Part shown: positions 44,649 through 52,795 of the stretch, one piece after another
How the letters are laid out: the number at the start of each line of letters is the position of its first letter
How positions within the stretch are numbered: position 1 is the stretch's first letter
Translations under genes and position numbers: made by a program
DNA from: Chersky-840 sp035532735
GTDB taxonomy: Bacteria; Actinomycetota; Acidimicrobiia; Acidimicrobiales; UBA8190
Direction: 5' to 3'
DNA length: 64,000 nucleotides
NCBI GenBank assembly: GCA_035532735.1
Contig: DATKQM010000013.1
Span: 62,001 to 126,000 of the forward strand
The notes under the pieces: generated by a model
Seen by the model: only the letters and a program-made list of their open reading frames with translations
What the model was told of the DNA's origin: nothing
Database searches by the model: none

Positions 44649-46219
44649 GCGCCCTCACGTCACGGTCCGCGGGTCGCATCCGGGGACGGAACGGCACGAA
44701 GGCCACCAAGCCCGACCCCGTCGTCGCCGGGGTGCGGTGGCTGGACGAGCGGCTGGGCGTCGCCAAGGGCGGCCGGACCCTGCTCGACAAGATCTTCCCC
44801 GACCACTGGTCGTTCCTCCTCGGGGAGATCGCCCTCTACTCCTTCGTGGTGCTGATCGCCACGGGCATCTTCGTCAGCCTCTACTTCATCCCCTCTGCCA
44901 AGGAGCTCATCTACCACGGCCCCTACGTGCCGTTGCGGGGGTCCAGGGTCTCCGCCGCGTTCGAGTCGACGGTGAACCTCTCCTTCGGGGTGCGCAGCGG
45001 TCTCGTCATCCGCCAGATGCACCACTGGGCCGCGGACGTCTTCGTGGGTTCGATCGCCGTGCACATGTGTCGGATCTTCTTCACCGGGGCGTTCCGCAAG
45101 CCCCGCGAGCTCAACTGGATGATCGGGATCACTTTGCTCATCCTGGCCCTGACCAACGGGTTCATCGGGTACTCGCTGCCCGACGACCTCGTGTCGGGGA
45201 CCGGACTGCGGATCATGTTCTCGATCGTGCTGTCGATCCCCGTCGTGGGGTCGTATCTGGCCACGTTCCTCTTCGGGGGGAACTTCCCCGGCGACGGGTC
45301 GATCATCCCCCGGCTCTTCATCTTGCACGTGCTGGTGGTGCCGCTCATCATCTTCGGGCTGCTCGGCGCCCATCTCGGACTGCTCGTGCGTCAGAAGCAC
45401 ACCCAGTTCCCCGGGCACGGTCGGACCGAGAAGAACGTCGTGGGCTCGCCCATGTACCCCACGTTCATCGCCAAGACGACGGGATTCCTGTTCGTCACGA
45501 CCGGCGTGTTGTGGGCGCTCGGCGGCCTGGCCCAGATCAACCCCATCTGGCAGTTCGGCCAGTACGAGCCGTACAAGATCAGCTACGCAGTGCAACCGGA
45601 CTGGTACATGGGTTGGCTCGACGGGGCGCTACGGATCATGCCGCCCATCTCCTGGACGCTGTGGGGCCACACCATCCCCTTCGTGATCCTCTTCCCGGCG
45701 GTGCTGTTCCCGGGAATCTGCTTCAACCTCTTCTATGTGTGGCCCATGGTCGAGGCCAAGGTGACCGGTGATCGGGCCGAGCACAACCTCCTCGACCGAC
45801 CTCGGGACAAGCCGAGGCGGACCGCCATCGGGGTGGCGTCGTTGACGTTCTTCTTCGTGCTGTTCGCGGCGAGCTCGACCGACGTGTTGGCCAACTACTT
45901 CAAGGTCTCGCTCAACGAGGTCCTGTGGTTCTTCCGGTTCGCCGTCTTCGTCATCCCGAGCGCGGCGGGCATCTTCGCCTACTACCTCTGCCGGGAGATG
46001 TCGGGCGTGCCGGGCATCGGGCGGCGCAAGCGCGCCGTAGTCATCACGCGGACCGCGCAGGGCGAGTACGAGAGTGTGTCGACCGCGCCCCGTCCCGGCG
46101 ACGAGGCCGATCACGAGGAGCTCCTCCCCACCCCGGTGCCGGCCCGGATCGAGCTCAACGGCGAGCTGGAGTCCGTCGAGGCCGCCGGCTCGGGCGTCCG
46201 CCGCATCCCTCGTCCCTGA
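44645..46219 (+). CDS. qcrB: Cytochrome b subunit of the bc1 complex
   Basis: The 524-residue protein spans the membrane with two b hemes. Histidine pairs are visible in RQMHHWAADVFVGSIAVHM and in FILHVLVVPLIIFGLLGAHL, spaced as in the family. The quinol oxidation site motif reads PDWYMGW instead of PEWY, as is common in this phylum. A cytoplasmic tail of about 80 residues, rich in acidic and proline residues, follows the last helix. It completes the ctaE-qcrCAB cluster. Confidence 0.95.
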   Translation: MSALTSRSAGRIRGRNGTKATKPDPVVAGVRWLDERLGVAKGGRTLLDKIFPDHWSFLLGEIALYSFVVLIATGIFVSLYFIPSAKELIYHGPYVPLRGSRVSAAFESTVNLSFGVRSGLVIRQMHHWAADVFVGSIAVHMCRIFFTGAFRKPRELNWMIGITLLILALTNGFIGYSLPDDLVSGTGLRIMFSIVLSIPVVGSYLATFLFGGNFPGDGSIIPRLFILHVLVVPLIIFGLLGAHLGLLVRQKHTQFPGHGRTEKNVVGSPMYPTFIAKTTGFLFVTTGVLWALGGLAQINPIWQFGQYEPYKISYAVQPDWYMGWLDGALRIMPPISWTLWGHTIPFVILFPAVLFPGICFNLFYVWPMVEAKVTGDRAEHNLLDRPRDKPRRTAIGVASLTFFFVLFAASSTDVLANYFKVSLNEVLWFFRFAVFVIPSAAGIFAYYLCREMSGVPGIGRRKRAVVITRTAQGEYESVSTAPRPGDEADHEELLPTPVPARIELNGELESVEAAGSGVRRIPRP

Positions 46220-46227
46220 GCACCCCC

Positions 46228-46716
46228 GTGGTCCGCTCGGCGCGTCCCGACGACGCCGGTGAGGTCGCCCGGCTCGCCGAGGTCATGTACCGGTCGTTGG
46301 GCATCGTCCTCGACGACGAGGTGTGGGAGAGGTGGCGTGTCTCCGCCCGGGCGGCGGTGAGTGGGCTCCTCGGCGCGCAGCTCACGGTGGTGGTCGCCGA
46401 GGACCCCGGTGCCCCGGGCCGGCTGGTGGCGTGCGGGGCGGGGGTGATCTCACTGCGTCTCCCGAACCCGTCCCATGCCAGTGCCCGGGTCGGCTATGTC
46501 CAGTGGATGTCGACCGAGCGCGATTTCCGTCGGCGGGGGTTCGGTCGGGCCGTGCTGCGGGGGCTGCTCGAGTGGTTCGAGTCCCAAGGCGTCGACAACG
46601 TCGAGCTGCACGCGTCGGCCGACGGGAAGGCGCTGTACCGGTCCGAGGGATTCTGGGAGGGGAGCACGGGGCTCGCCTTGCGGCGGCGGCCCTGGGACCC
46701 CGTTCCGGGCCCGTGA
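46228..46716 (+). CDS. GNAT-family N-acetyltransferase
   Basis: The 162-residue acetyltransferase starts with a GTG 8 bp after the qcrB stop. The N-terminus VRSARPDDAGEVARLAEVMY is typical of the fold, and the acetyl-CoA loop is ERDFRRRGFGRAVLRGLLEW with RRRGFG in the expected place. The end KALYRSEGFWEGSTGLAL is the usual last GNAT strand. Substrate unknown. It probably shares the qcr transcript. Confidence 0.83.
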   Translation: MVRSARPDDAGEVARLAEVMYRSLGIVLDDEVWERWRVSARAAVSGLLGAQLTVVVAEDPGAPGRLVACGAGVISLRLPNPSHASARVGYVQWMSTERDFRRRGFGRAVLRGLLEWFESQGVDNVELHASADGKALYRSEGFWEGSTGLALRRRPWDPVPGP

Positions 46717-46733
46717 GCCCCTCGACGAGCCCC

Positions 46734-46830
46734 GGCGGGTACTCGGGGCACGCCGCTGGCCAAGAAGCTCGGGGTCGGTCCCGGTGACGTCGTGGTTCGT
46801 CTGGCGCAGGGAGCGGCGGGCCGCGGTTTC
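46734..46830 (+). pseudogene. DUF3052-like N-terminal fragment
   Basis: Between the GNAT and PhyH genes, GYSG in one frame (46737-46748) is followed, after one extra base, by TPLAKKLGVGPGDVVVRLAQ in another. Together these resemble the start of DUF3052-family proteins (GYSGTPLAKKLGI-like). No start codon precedes it and the similarity ends after about 30 residues. The second frame runs on into the PhyH gene, so it could also be a decayed N-terminal extension. It is most simply a gene remnant. Confidence 0.4.
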
Positions 46831-46878
46831 TGCCCGTCCCCGGCGCGGCCCGAGGCGATGACGGTACGGTGGCAGGCC

Positions 46879-48105
46879 ATGAGCGTGGACGTGCGGACGC
46901 GGGTCGACGGCGAGCAGGCCCAGGTCGACCCGGCCCGGTTCTTCACCGAGGAGCTCCCCGTCGCACTCGGCGCCGCCGCGCCCCTCTTGGCCGAGGCCCG
47001 GGCCGTGTTGCGGCTCCCACCCCTGGTCATCGAGGTCGACGGCAAGAGCTGGACGCTCGAGGTCGACGACGCCGGCATCGCCGTGACGCCCGGCGCGACC
47101 TCGGGCGATGGAGTCATGCGGCTACGGCTCGACGCCCACCAACTGTCGGATCTCGTGGCCGACCAGGTCACCCCGATGGGGTGGTTCTCGAGCGGCGCCT
47201 TGGCACTCGAGGGCCGTCTCGAGCGGCTCCTCGACTGGTGGTTGGTGCTGCGGAGCGCGCTCGACGGGGTCGCTCCCCATGTGTCGGGGGCCATGGCCTT
47301 CGACGACGCCGGGGGTGCGCCGCTGGACCTGACCCGGCGGTTCTCCTGGGACGACCACGACGAGGAGATGGACCGGTTCCTCGGCCAAGCCGGGTTCCTC
47401 CATGTGGGCGGGGTGTTCACCCCGGACGAGATGGCGGCGGTCTCGAGCGACATGGACCGGGCCGCCCCGACCTACAGCCAGGGTGACGGGCGGTCGTGGT
47501 GGGCCCGGACCGACGACGGTGCGGACCGGTTGGTGCGGATGCAGGGCTTCGACGCCATGTCCGACGCGGCCGCCTCTCTCGTCTGTGACGGTCGCCTGGC
47601 CCGGTTGGGCGCGCTGACCGGTGACCGACACCAGTGGGGCTCGATGGAGTCCAACGCCCTCGAGGCCCTCGTGAAGCCCATCGGGGTGGTGGAGGGCATC
47701 TCCGATGTCCCGTGGCACAAGGACTGCTCGCTCGGTCGGCACAGCTACGAGTGCTGCTCGCTCACCGTCGGCATCTCGGTCACGGGTGCGGACGAGACCT
47801 CGGGCCAGCTCCGGGTGGTGGCCGGGAGCCACCGGGCTCTGGTGTGGCCCGCCTTCTTGCGTCGGGACAACCCCCTCCCTGTGCTCGACCTCCCCACCGA
47901 GACCGGCGACGTCACCGTCCACCTGAGCTGCACGCTGCACATGGCCCAGCCTCCGGTCCGTCGGGAGCGGAGGGTGATGTACACCGGGTTCCGGTTGCCG
48001 CCGCTGCGACCCGAGGCCGCCGGCGAGGCGCGCCGGCGCCTCCGGGACGTCCGCGAGACCGCCGCCACGACGGTGTCGCAGCCCCCGAGCACCGTCCGCG
48101 GCTAG
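46879..48105 (+). CDS. SCP2-like / phytanoyl-CoA dioxygenase-like fusion protein
   Basis: The first 140 residues resemble a sterol carrier protein (SCP2) domain, with PLVIEVDGKSWTLEVDDAGI and VTPMGWFSSGALALEGRLER. The remainder resembles phytanoyl-CoA dioxygenases, which use Fe(II) and 2-oxoglutarate: a first metal-ligand pair in SDVPWHKDCSLGRHSYE (HxD), a second histidine in VHLSCTLHMAQPP and the co-substrate arginine in ERRVMYTGF. Both parts are consistent with hydrophobic substrates. Length is 408 residues with the ATG at 46879; an in-frame ATG at 46858 is also possible. Confidence 0.75.
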   Translation: MSVDVRTRVDGEQAQVDPARFFTEELPVALGAAAPLLAEARAVLRLPPLVIEVDGKSWTLEVDDAGIAVTPGATSGDGVMRLRLDAHQLSDLVADQVTPMGWFSSGALALEGRLERLLDWWLVLRSALDGVAPHVSGAMAFDDAGGAPLDLTRRFSWDDHDEEMDRFLGQAGFLHVGGVFTPDEMAAVSSDMDRAAPTYSQGDGRSWWARTDDGADRLVRMQGFDAMSDAAASLVCDGRLARLGALTGDRHQWGSMESNALEALVKPIGVVEGISDVPWHKDCSLGRHSYECCSLTVGISVTGADETSGQLRVVAGSHRALVWPAFLRRDNPLPVLDLPTETGDVTVHLSCTLHMAQPPVRRERRVMYTGFRLPPLRPEAAGEARRRLRDVRETAATTVSQPPSTVRG

Positions 48106-48124
48106 CGCCGCTCCCCCTCTCGGG

Positions 48125-49573
48125 ATGCGGCGCAGCGCCGGCGCGGCGGTCGCCGGGTTCGTGGGTATGGCCCTCGTGGTCCTGGGCGTGGCCCAGCCGG
48201 GCTCGCCCTTCACCTCCAAGCTCGCGGCGTCGTGGATCTTCGGCCTCCCCGGCCCGGGCTCGGACCCGGCTCGTCACGCCCTGGTCGGGATCGCGGTGGT
48301 CTACTCCGGGCTCATCGTCGTGCTCTGCGCGTGGTACTGGATCGCACGCGACCCGACGCCCGACGACCGCTGCGGTTGGGCCCGGTCGTGGGGGGTCTTC
48401 GGGCTGTGGGTGACGCCGCTCGTCGTCGCCCCGCCGCTGTTCAGTCGTGACGTCTACACCTACGGGGCCGAGGGCGAGCTCGTCTCGCGGGGCATCGATC
48501 CCTACACCCACGGGCTCGCGTCGGTGCGGGGGTCGACGTTCTACGAGCTGGCCGATCCCCTGTGGCGCCACGCCCATGCTCCGTACGGACCGGTCTTCTT
48601 CGACATCGCCCGGTTGAACGCGCACGTCTCGAGCAGCGTCTTCGTCACGCTCGAGGGTTACCGGCTGGTTGCTCTCCTCGGCGTCGTGGTCATGGGGGTG
48701 TCGGTGCCGGTCCTGGCCCGGTCGTTGGGTCGCGACCCGGCCACGGCCTTCGCGCTGAGCGCGCTCAATCCCCTCGTGTTGTTGTCGCTCATCGGCGCCA
48801 TGCACAACGACGCCCTCATGGTGGGCCTGCTCGTGGCCGGTGTCACCGTGGCCCGACGGGGCCATCCCGTGCTCGGCGTCGTGGTCTGCGCGCTCGGGGC
48901 ACTGGTCAAGGTCCCGTGCTTCTTGGGCATCGTCTTCATCGGATGGGACTGGGCCCCACCCCCCGACCCCCCGACGCGCCGACGCGCCGCGTACGTGGCG
49001 GGGTCGGTCGGCATCGGCCTGGCCGTGATGGCCCTTGTCTCCGAAGTGTCGGGGCTCGGTTGGAACTGGCTCTGGAACCTCTCGGACCCGGGGAAGGTGA
49101 ACTCGTGGCTCGACCCCGCCACCGCCATAGGCCTCGGGATCTCCCATCTCGTCGCCGTGGTGGGCGGGGGCACCGATACCCACGCGCTGGTCACGGCGTC
49201 GCGCGCCGTGGCCCTCGGGGTGGCGGGGGTGATCGTGGTGGTCCTCTTGCATCGCTGCGAGCACCTCGGCTTGGCCAGGGCCCTGGGCTGGAGCCTGTTG
49301 GCCGTGGTCTTTCTCGGGCCCGTCGTGTGGCCCTGGTACGAGACGTGGGGGCTCGTCTTCCTGGCCCTTGCCAGCGACGTCTGGTCGAGCCGGGTCGTCC
49401 TCGTGGCCTCGGCCGTGGCTTGTTTCGCCACCGTGCCCTCACACCTGCGCGCCAACGCCTCCGAAGTGGTCGTGGCAGCAGCGATCCTCGTGGTGGCGGC
49501 CGGTGGAGCGGGATACTCGCTGACCCGGGTGCGGGCCTCGGTCGGCGCTGAGCACGGCCACACCCACAGTTGA
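48125..49573 (+). CDS. MptA/MptB-like polyprenol-phosphate mannosyltransferase
   Basis: A 482-residue protein with about 12 helices of the GT-C fold. Family segments are FSRDVYTYGAEGELVSRGID with the catalytic-type aspartate, DPYTHGLASV, HAHAPYGPVFFDIARLN, and NPLVLLSLIGAMHNDALMVG. These match the alpha-1,6-mannosyltransferases that extend lipomannan or lipoarabinomannan cores in actinobacteria, using polyprenyl-phosphate mannose. The tail ends in histidines. It starts 19 bp after the PhyH gene and converges on ctaF. Confidence 0.8.
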   Translation: MRRSAGAAVAGFVGMALVVLGVAQPGSPFTSKLAASWIFGLPGPGSDPARHALVGIAVVYSGLIVVLCAWYWIARDPTPDDRCGWARSWGVFGLWVTPLVVAPPLFSRDVYTYGAEGELVSRGIDPYTHGLASVRGSTFYELADPLWRHAHAPYGPVFFDIARLNAHVSSSVFVTLEGYRLVALLGVVVMGVSVPVLARSLGRDPATAFALSALNPLVLLSLIGAMHNDALMVGLLVAGVTVARRGHPVLGVVVCALGALVKVPCFLGIVFIGWDWAPPPDPPTRRRAAYVAGSVGIGLAVMALVSEVSGLGWNWLWNLSDPGKVNSWLDPATAIGLGISHLVAVVGGGTDTHALVTASRAVALGVAGVIVVVLLHRCEHLGLARALGWSLLAVVFLGPVVWPWYETWGLVFLALASDVWSSRVVLVASAVACFATVPSHLRANASEVVVAAAILVVAAGGAGYSLTRVRASVGAEHGHTHS

Positions 49574-49672
49574 CCTCGTGTTGGGGGCGAGGTGGATGGC
49601 GGTTGATCCCCAAGGAGGACGCTGAGGGCATTGCCCGAGGGGGGCAGGTCCGGGCGACGCACCCGTGATCCG

Positions 49673-49724
49673 CCGGGCTCAGGTTCGGCACCGGGCATGC
49701 GGCCCGGTGCCGAACCATGCCCGG
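49673..49724. terminator. Bidirectional terminator hairpin
   Basis: A 14-bp perfect inverted repeat (ggttcggcaccggg at 49682-49695, complement at 49703-49716, 7-base loop) is nested inside a second 6-bp stem (ccgggc at 49673, gcccgg at 49719). It lies between the converging mannosyltransferase and ctaF genes and ends 8 bp before the ctaF stop, so it probably serves both. Confidence 0.8.
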
Positions 49725-49732
49725 GCTTCAAC

Positions 49733-50125
49733 TCAGATGGTTCCGCCCCGCCGTGATTCCACGGTCACGCCGATCACCGCCGAGAGCACGAGCGCCGCGC
49801 CCGGCGCGATGAGCCACAGGCCGAAGACCATCGAGAGCACCATCAGGAACAGGCCCATGCCCAAGACGAAGGGCCAGATGCTCGAGCCCGGGAACGAGCC
49901 GATCACCCCGGCACCGTCCGCCATCTCGGCATCGGTGCGGTCCTCGGGCCGGGGCTTCATGCGGCGCGACCACCAGAGGTAGTAGCTCCCGGGCAGGAAC
50001 CCGAGAATGGTGGTGCCCACGAGCATCACAAACCCGCCTTGTTCGTAGGCCCAGAACCAGTAGATGAGCCCGACGACGCCGAAGAAGGCGGCCACCCCGA
50101 GCAGGAACAATGCTTCGACGCGCAC
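49733..50125 (-). CDS. ctaF: Cytochrome c oxidase subunit IV (actinobacterial CtaF)
   Basis: The 130-residue protein has four hydrophobic helices in two pairs, seen in LFLLGVAAFFGVVGLIYWFW, GFVMLVGTTILGFLPGSYYL, WPFVLGMGLFLMVLSMVFGL and ALVLSAVIGVTV, with a short charged loop after the second. This is the layout of the actinobacterial subunit IV. It lies 9 bp downstream of ctaD and completes the ctaC-ctaD-ctaF operon. Confidence 0.9.
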   Translation of the reverse strand: MRVEALFLLGVAAFFGVVGLIYWFWAYEQGGFVMLVGTTILGFLPGSYYLWWSRRMKPRPEDRTDAEMADGAGVIGSFPGSSIWPFVLGMGLFLMVLSMVFGLWLIAPGAALVLSAVIGVTVESRRGGTI

Positions 50126-50134
50126 GACGGGCTC

Positions 50135-51874
50135 CTATGCCTTGTCGCCGGTATCGGCAGCTGCGGCCGCGCCGGCCAACCGGCCATGCCCGTTGCCATT
50201 GGCGCCGGCACTGCCGTGGGTGATCGTGAGGGCGTCGGGGTGGTGGTAGTCCCACACCGGTCGCTCCGATCGGATCGGGGGCAGCTTCTCGAAGTTGTGG
50301 TGCACCGGGGGTGAGGTAGCGAACCACTCCAGGGTGTGCGCGTCCCAGGGGTTGTCCCCGGCGGGGACGGGCTTGCGCCACGACACCCAGAAGTTCACGA
50401 GGAGGAAGACGAACGAGATGCCGATGATGAAGGCCCCGACCGTCGAGACCACGTTCAGGGTCTGCCATCCCAGGCTGGCCGGGTACGAAGCCACCCGCCG
50501 GGGCATCCCCCACAGGCCGAGGACGTACTGGGGCATGAACGTCACCCAGAAGCCGACGGTGAGCAACCAGAAATGGGTCTTGCCCATCCACTCCCGGTAC
50601 ATCCGGCCGTAGAACTTGGGATACCAGTAATAGAGCCCGGCGAAACCCGCATAGACCGCGGTCCCGAACAGCACCTGATGGAAGTGGGCCACGACGAAAT
50701 AGGTGTCGTGGGTGGCGAAGTCGATGGGTGGTGACGCCAACATGACGCCGGTGAGACCTCCCATCAAGAAGGCGAAGAGGAACCCGATGCAAAACAGCAT
50801 GGGCGTCGTGAAGGTGAGTTGCCCGCGCCACATGGTGCCGATCCAGTTGAAGAACTTGATGCCGGTCGGCACCGCGATGAGCAGCGACAGCAGCGAGAAG
50901 AAGGGGAGGAGCACCACGCCGGTGGTGAACATGTGGTGCGCCCACACCCCGGTGGACAGCGCCGCGATGGCCATGGTGGCGAAGACCATGCCCTTGTACC
51001 CGAAGAGCGGCTTCTTGGAGAAGACCGGGATGACGTCGGTCACGATGCCGAAATAGGGCAAGGCCAGGATGTAGACCTCGGGATGGCCGAAGAACCAGAA
51101 GAGGTTCTGATAGAGGATCGGTGACCCTCCGCCGGCGGTGGAATAGATATGGGTCCCGAAGTGCCGGTCGGCGAAGAGGAGCACCATGGCCGCGGTCAGG
51201 ATGGGGAAGGCGATCAGGATCAGGATGGCGGTGACGAGCATGTTCCAGGTGAAGATGGGGAGCCGGAACATGGTCATGCCCGGGGCGCGCAGATAGAAGG
51301 TGGTGGTGACGAGGTTCACGCCGGTGAAGATGGCCGAGAAGCCGGTCAGGGCGATCCCGAGGATCCATAAGTCGGGTGCAGACCCGGGGGAGAACTGGAC
51401 CGTCGACAGCGGCGCGTAGGCCACCCATCCGTACGCCGCGGCCCCTCCGGCCACGACGAAGCCGAGCAGCATCGTGATCGAGCCACTGAGATAGAGCCAG
51501 TACGACAGGGCGTTGAGTCGGGGGAAGGCCATGTCGGGCGCGCCCACCTGGAGCGGGAGGATGTAGTTGGCCAGGCCACCGAAGGCGAAGGGCCCGGCGA
51601 AGAGGTAGAGCATCAGGCTGCCGTGCATGGTGAACAGCGCGTTGTAGGCCTGGAAGCTGAGCAGCGAGCTGTTGGGGGTGGCCAGTTGGGCCCGCATGGC
51701 CAGGGCCATGAGCCCAGCCAGGAAGAACATGACGAGCGACGTCACCATGTAGTTCATGCCGATGAGCTTGTGGTCGGTGCTGGTGAGCCACTTCAACAGG
51801 CCCGTGGGGCCCTCGTGGTGCTCGTGCTCGTGCCCGTGGTCGTGGGAGACCGGGCGGTCGACGAGAACGGTCAT
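50135..51874 (-). CDS. ctaD: Cytochrome c oxidase subunit I
   Basis: The catalytic subunit with hemes a and a3 and CuB; 579 residues and twelve helices. Marker motifs are NLFWFFGHPEVYILALP (with the A1-type helix-6 glutamate and CuB histidine), WAHHMFTTG for two further CuB histidines, and HDTYFVVAHFHQVLFG for the hemes. The N-terminus is histidine-rich (HDHGHEHEHHEG), possibly metal-binding. The ATG at 51874 overlaps the ctaC stop by 4 bases. Confidence 0.96.
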   Translation of the reverse strand: MTVLVDRPVSHDHGHEHEHHEGPTGLLKWLTSTDHKLIGMNYMVTSLVMFFLAGLMALAMRAQLATPNSSLLSFQAYNALFTMHGSLMLYLFAGPFAFGGLANYILPLQVGAPDMAFPRLNALSYWLYLSGSITMLLGFVVAGGAAAYGWVAYAPLSTVQFSPGSAPDLWILGIALTGFSAIFTGVNLVTTTFYLRAPGMTMFRLPIFTWNMLVTAILILIAFPILTAAMVLLFADRHFGTHIYSTAGGGSPILYQNLFWFFGHPEVYILALPYFGIVTDVIPVFSKKPLFGYKGMVFATMAIAALSTGVWAHHMFTTGVVLLPFFSLLSLLIAVPTGIKFFNWIGTMWRGQLTFTTPMLFCIGFLFAFLMGGLTGVMLASPPIDFATHDTYFVVAHFHQVLFGTAVYAGFAGLYYWYPKFYGRMYREWMGKTHFWLLTVGFWVTFMPQYVLGLWGMPRRVASYPASLGWQTLNVVSTVGAFIIGISFVFLLVNFWVSWRKPVPAGDNPWDAHTLEWFATSPPVHHNFEKLPPIRSERPVWDYHHPDALTITHGSAGANGNGHGRLAGAAAAADTGDKA

Positions 51875-52743
51875 GCGGCCGCCTTCGTGGTCGAGTTGGA
51901 CGCGGACACCGTCGATGCCGCATGGGCCAGGTGCTGCTGTGAGCTCAGCCACGCCCGGAACTGGCTGGGGGGCAGCGCCACCACGTGGAAGAACATGAGT
52001 GAGTGGTACAGCCCGCACAGCTGGGTGCACTGGGCCCGGTAGATGGCCGCATGGTCGACGGTGAGGTCGAACGTGTTCGTGACTCCGGGCTGGGCGTAGC
52101 GGCTGAAGTTGAACTCGGGCACGTAGAAGCCGTGGATCACGTCCTGGCTGTTGAGGACGATTTGGGTCGTCTGGCCGGCCGGCACAATCAGTCCCGGGCC
52201 CAGGCAGTCCACGGCCGGCGCGCACGAGGCCCCGTTGAGCCCGATGGGGTCGGGGTCTTCGGTGGTCACCCCGGTGACGGTGACGTTGCCCGGGTACTGA
52301 TAGCGCCAGCCCCACTGGAACGCGGTGACGTGGATCTTCACGGCCGGGGTGGGGGTGACGGCGTCGACCTGGTTCTCGGTGTAGACGGTGAACCCGAACA
52401 GGGTGAGGACCATGACCACCGGGACGACGATGTAGGTGATCTCGATGGGGATGTGGTACTGGAACTGGCGGGGGATCTCGTCGGACTTCTTGCGGTAGCG
52501 GAAGATCGACCACGTGATCAGCCCGCCCACGAAGACGAGGACGACGATCGACGCGATCATCGTGCCGATCCACAACACGGACTCGTCATGGCCCTGCTTG
52601 GTCGACCCCCGATAGCCGTAGAAGGTGGGGAGTTGACAGCCGCCGAGGAGGACCGGCAGGGCCGTCACGGCGACGAGCCCGAAGGCCCGACGACGCCACC
52701 GTGACGCGACCGTGCTGCTCGATTCGCCGTCGCGGGGGCTCAC
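51871..52743 (-). CDS. ctaC: Cytochrome c oxidase subunit II (lipoprotein type)
   Basis: The 290-residue protein begins with an arginine-rich signal and a lipobox (VTALPVLLGGCQLP), two helices, then the cupredoxin domain. The CuA site is clear: first histidine in SQDVIHGFYVPEFNF, then YRAQCTQLCGLYHSLMFFHV with both cysteines, histidine and methionine. The electron-entry tryptophan lies in VTAFQWGWRYQYPG. I chose the GTG at 52743; the longer frame upstream is proline and arginine rich. It heads the ctaCDF operon and accepts electrons from the QcrC hemes in a supercomplex. Confidence 0.94.
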   Translation of the reverse strand: MSPRDGESSSTVASRWRRRAFGLVAVTALPVLLGGCQLPTFYGYRGSTKQGHDESVLWIGTMIASIVVLVFVGGLITWSIFRYRKKSDEIPRQFQYHIPIEITYIVVPVVMVLTLFGFTVYTENQVDAVTPTPAVKIHVTAFQWGWRYQYPGNVTVTGVTTEDPDPIGLNGASCAPAVDCLGPGLIVPAGQTTQIVLNSQDVIHGFYVPEFNFSRYAQPGVTNTFDLTVDHAAIYRAQCTQLCGLYHSLMFFHVVALPPSQFRAWLSSQQHLAHAASTVSASNSTTKAAA

Positions 52744-52795
52744 CGCGTCGACACTAGCCAACGGTGATCCGCGAGAGTAGTTGGCGCGCGACGGC

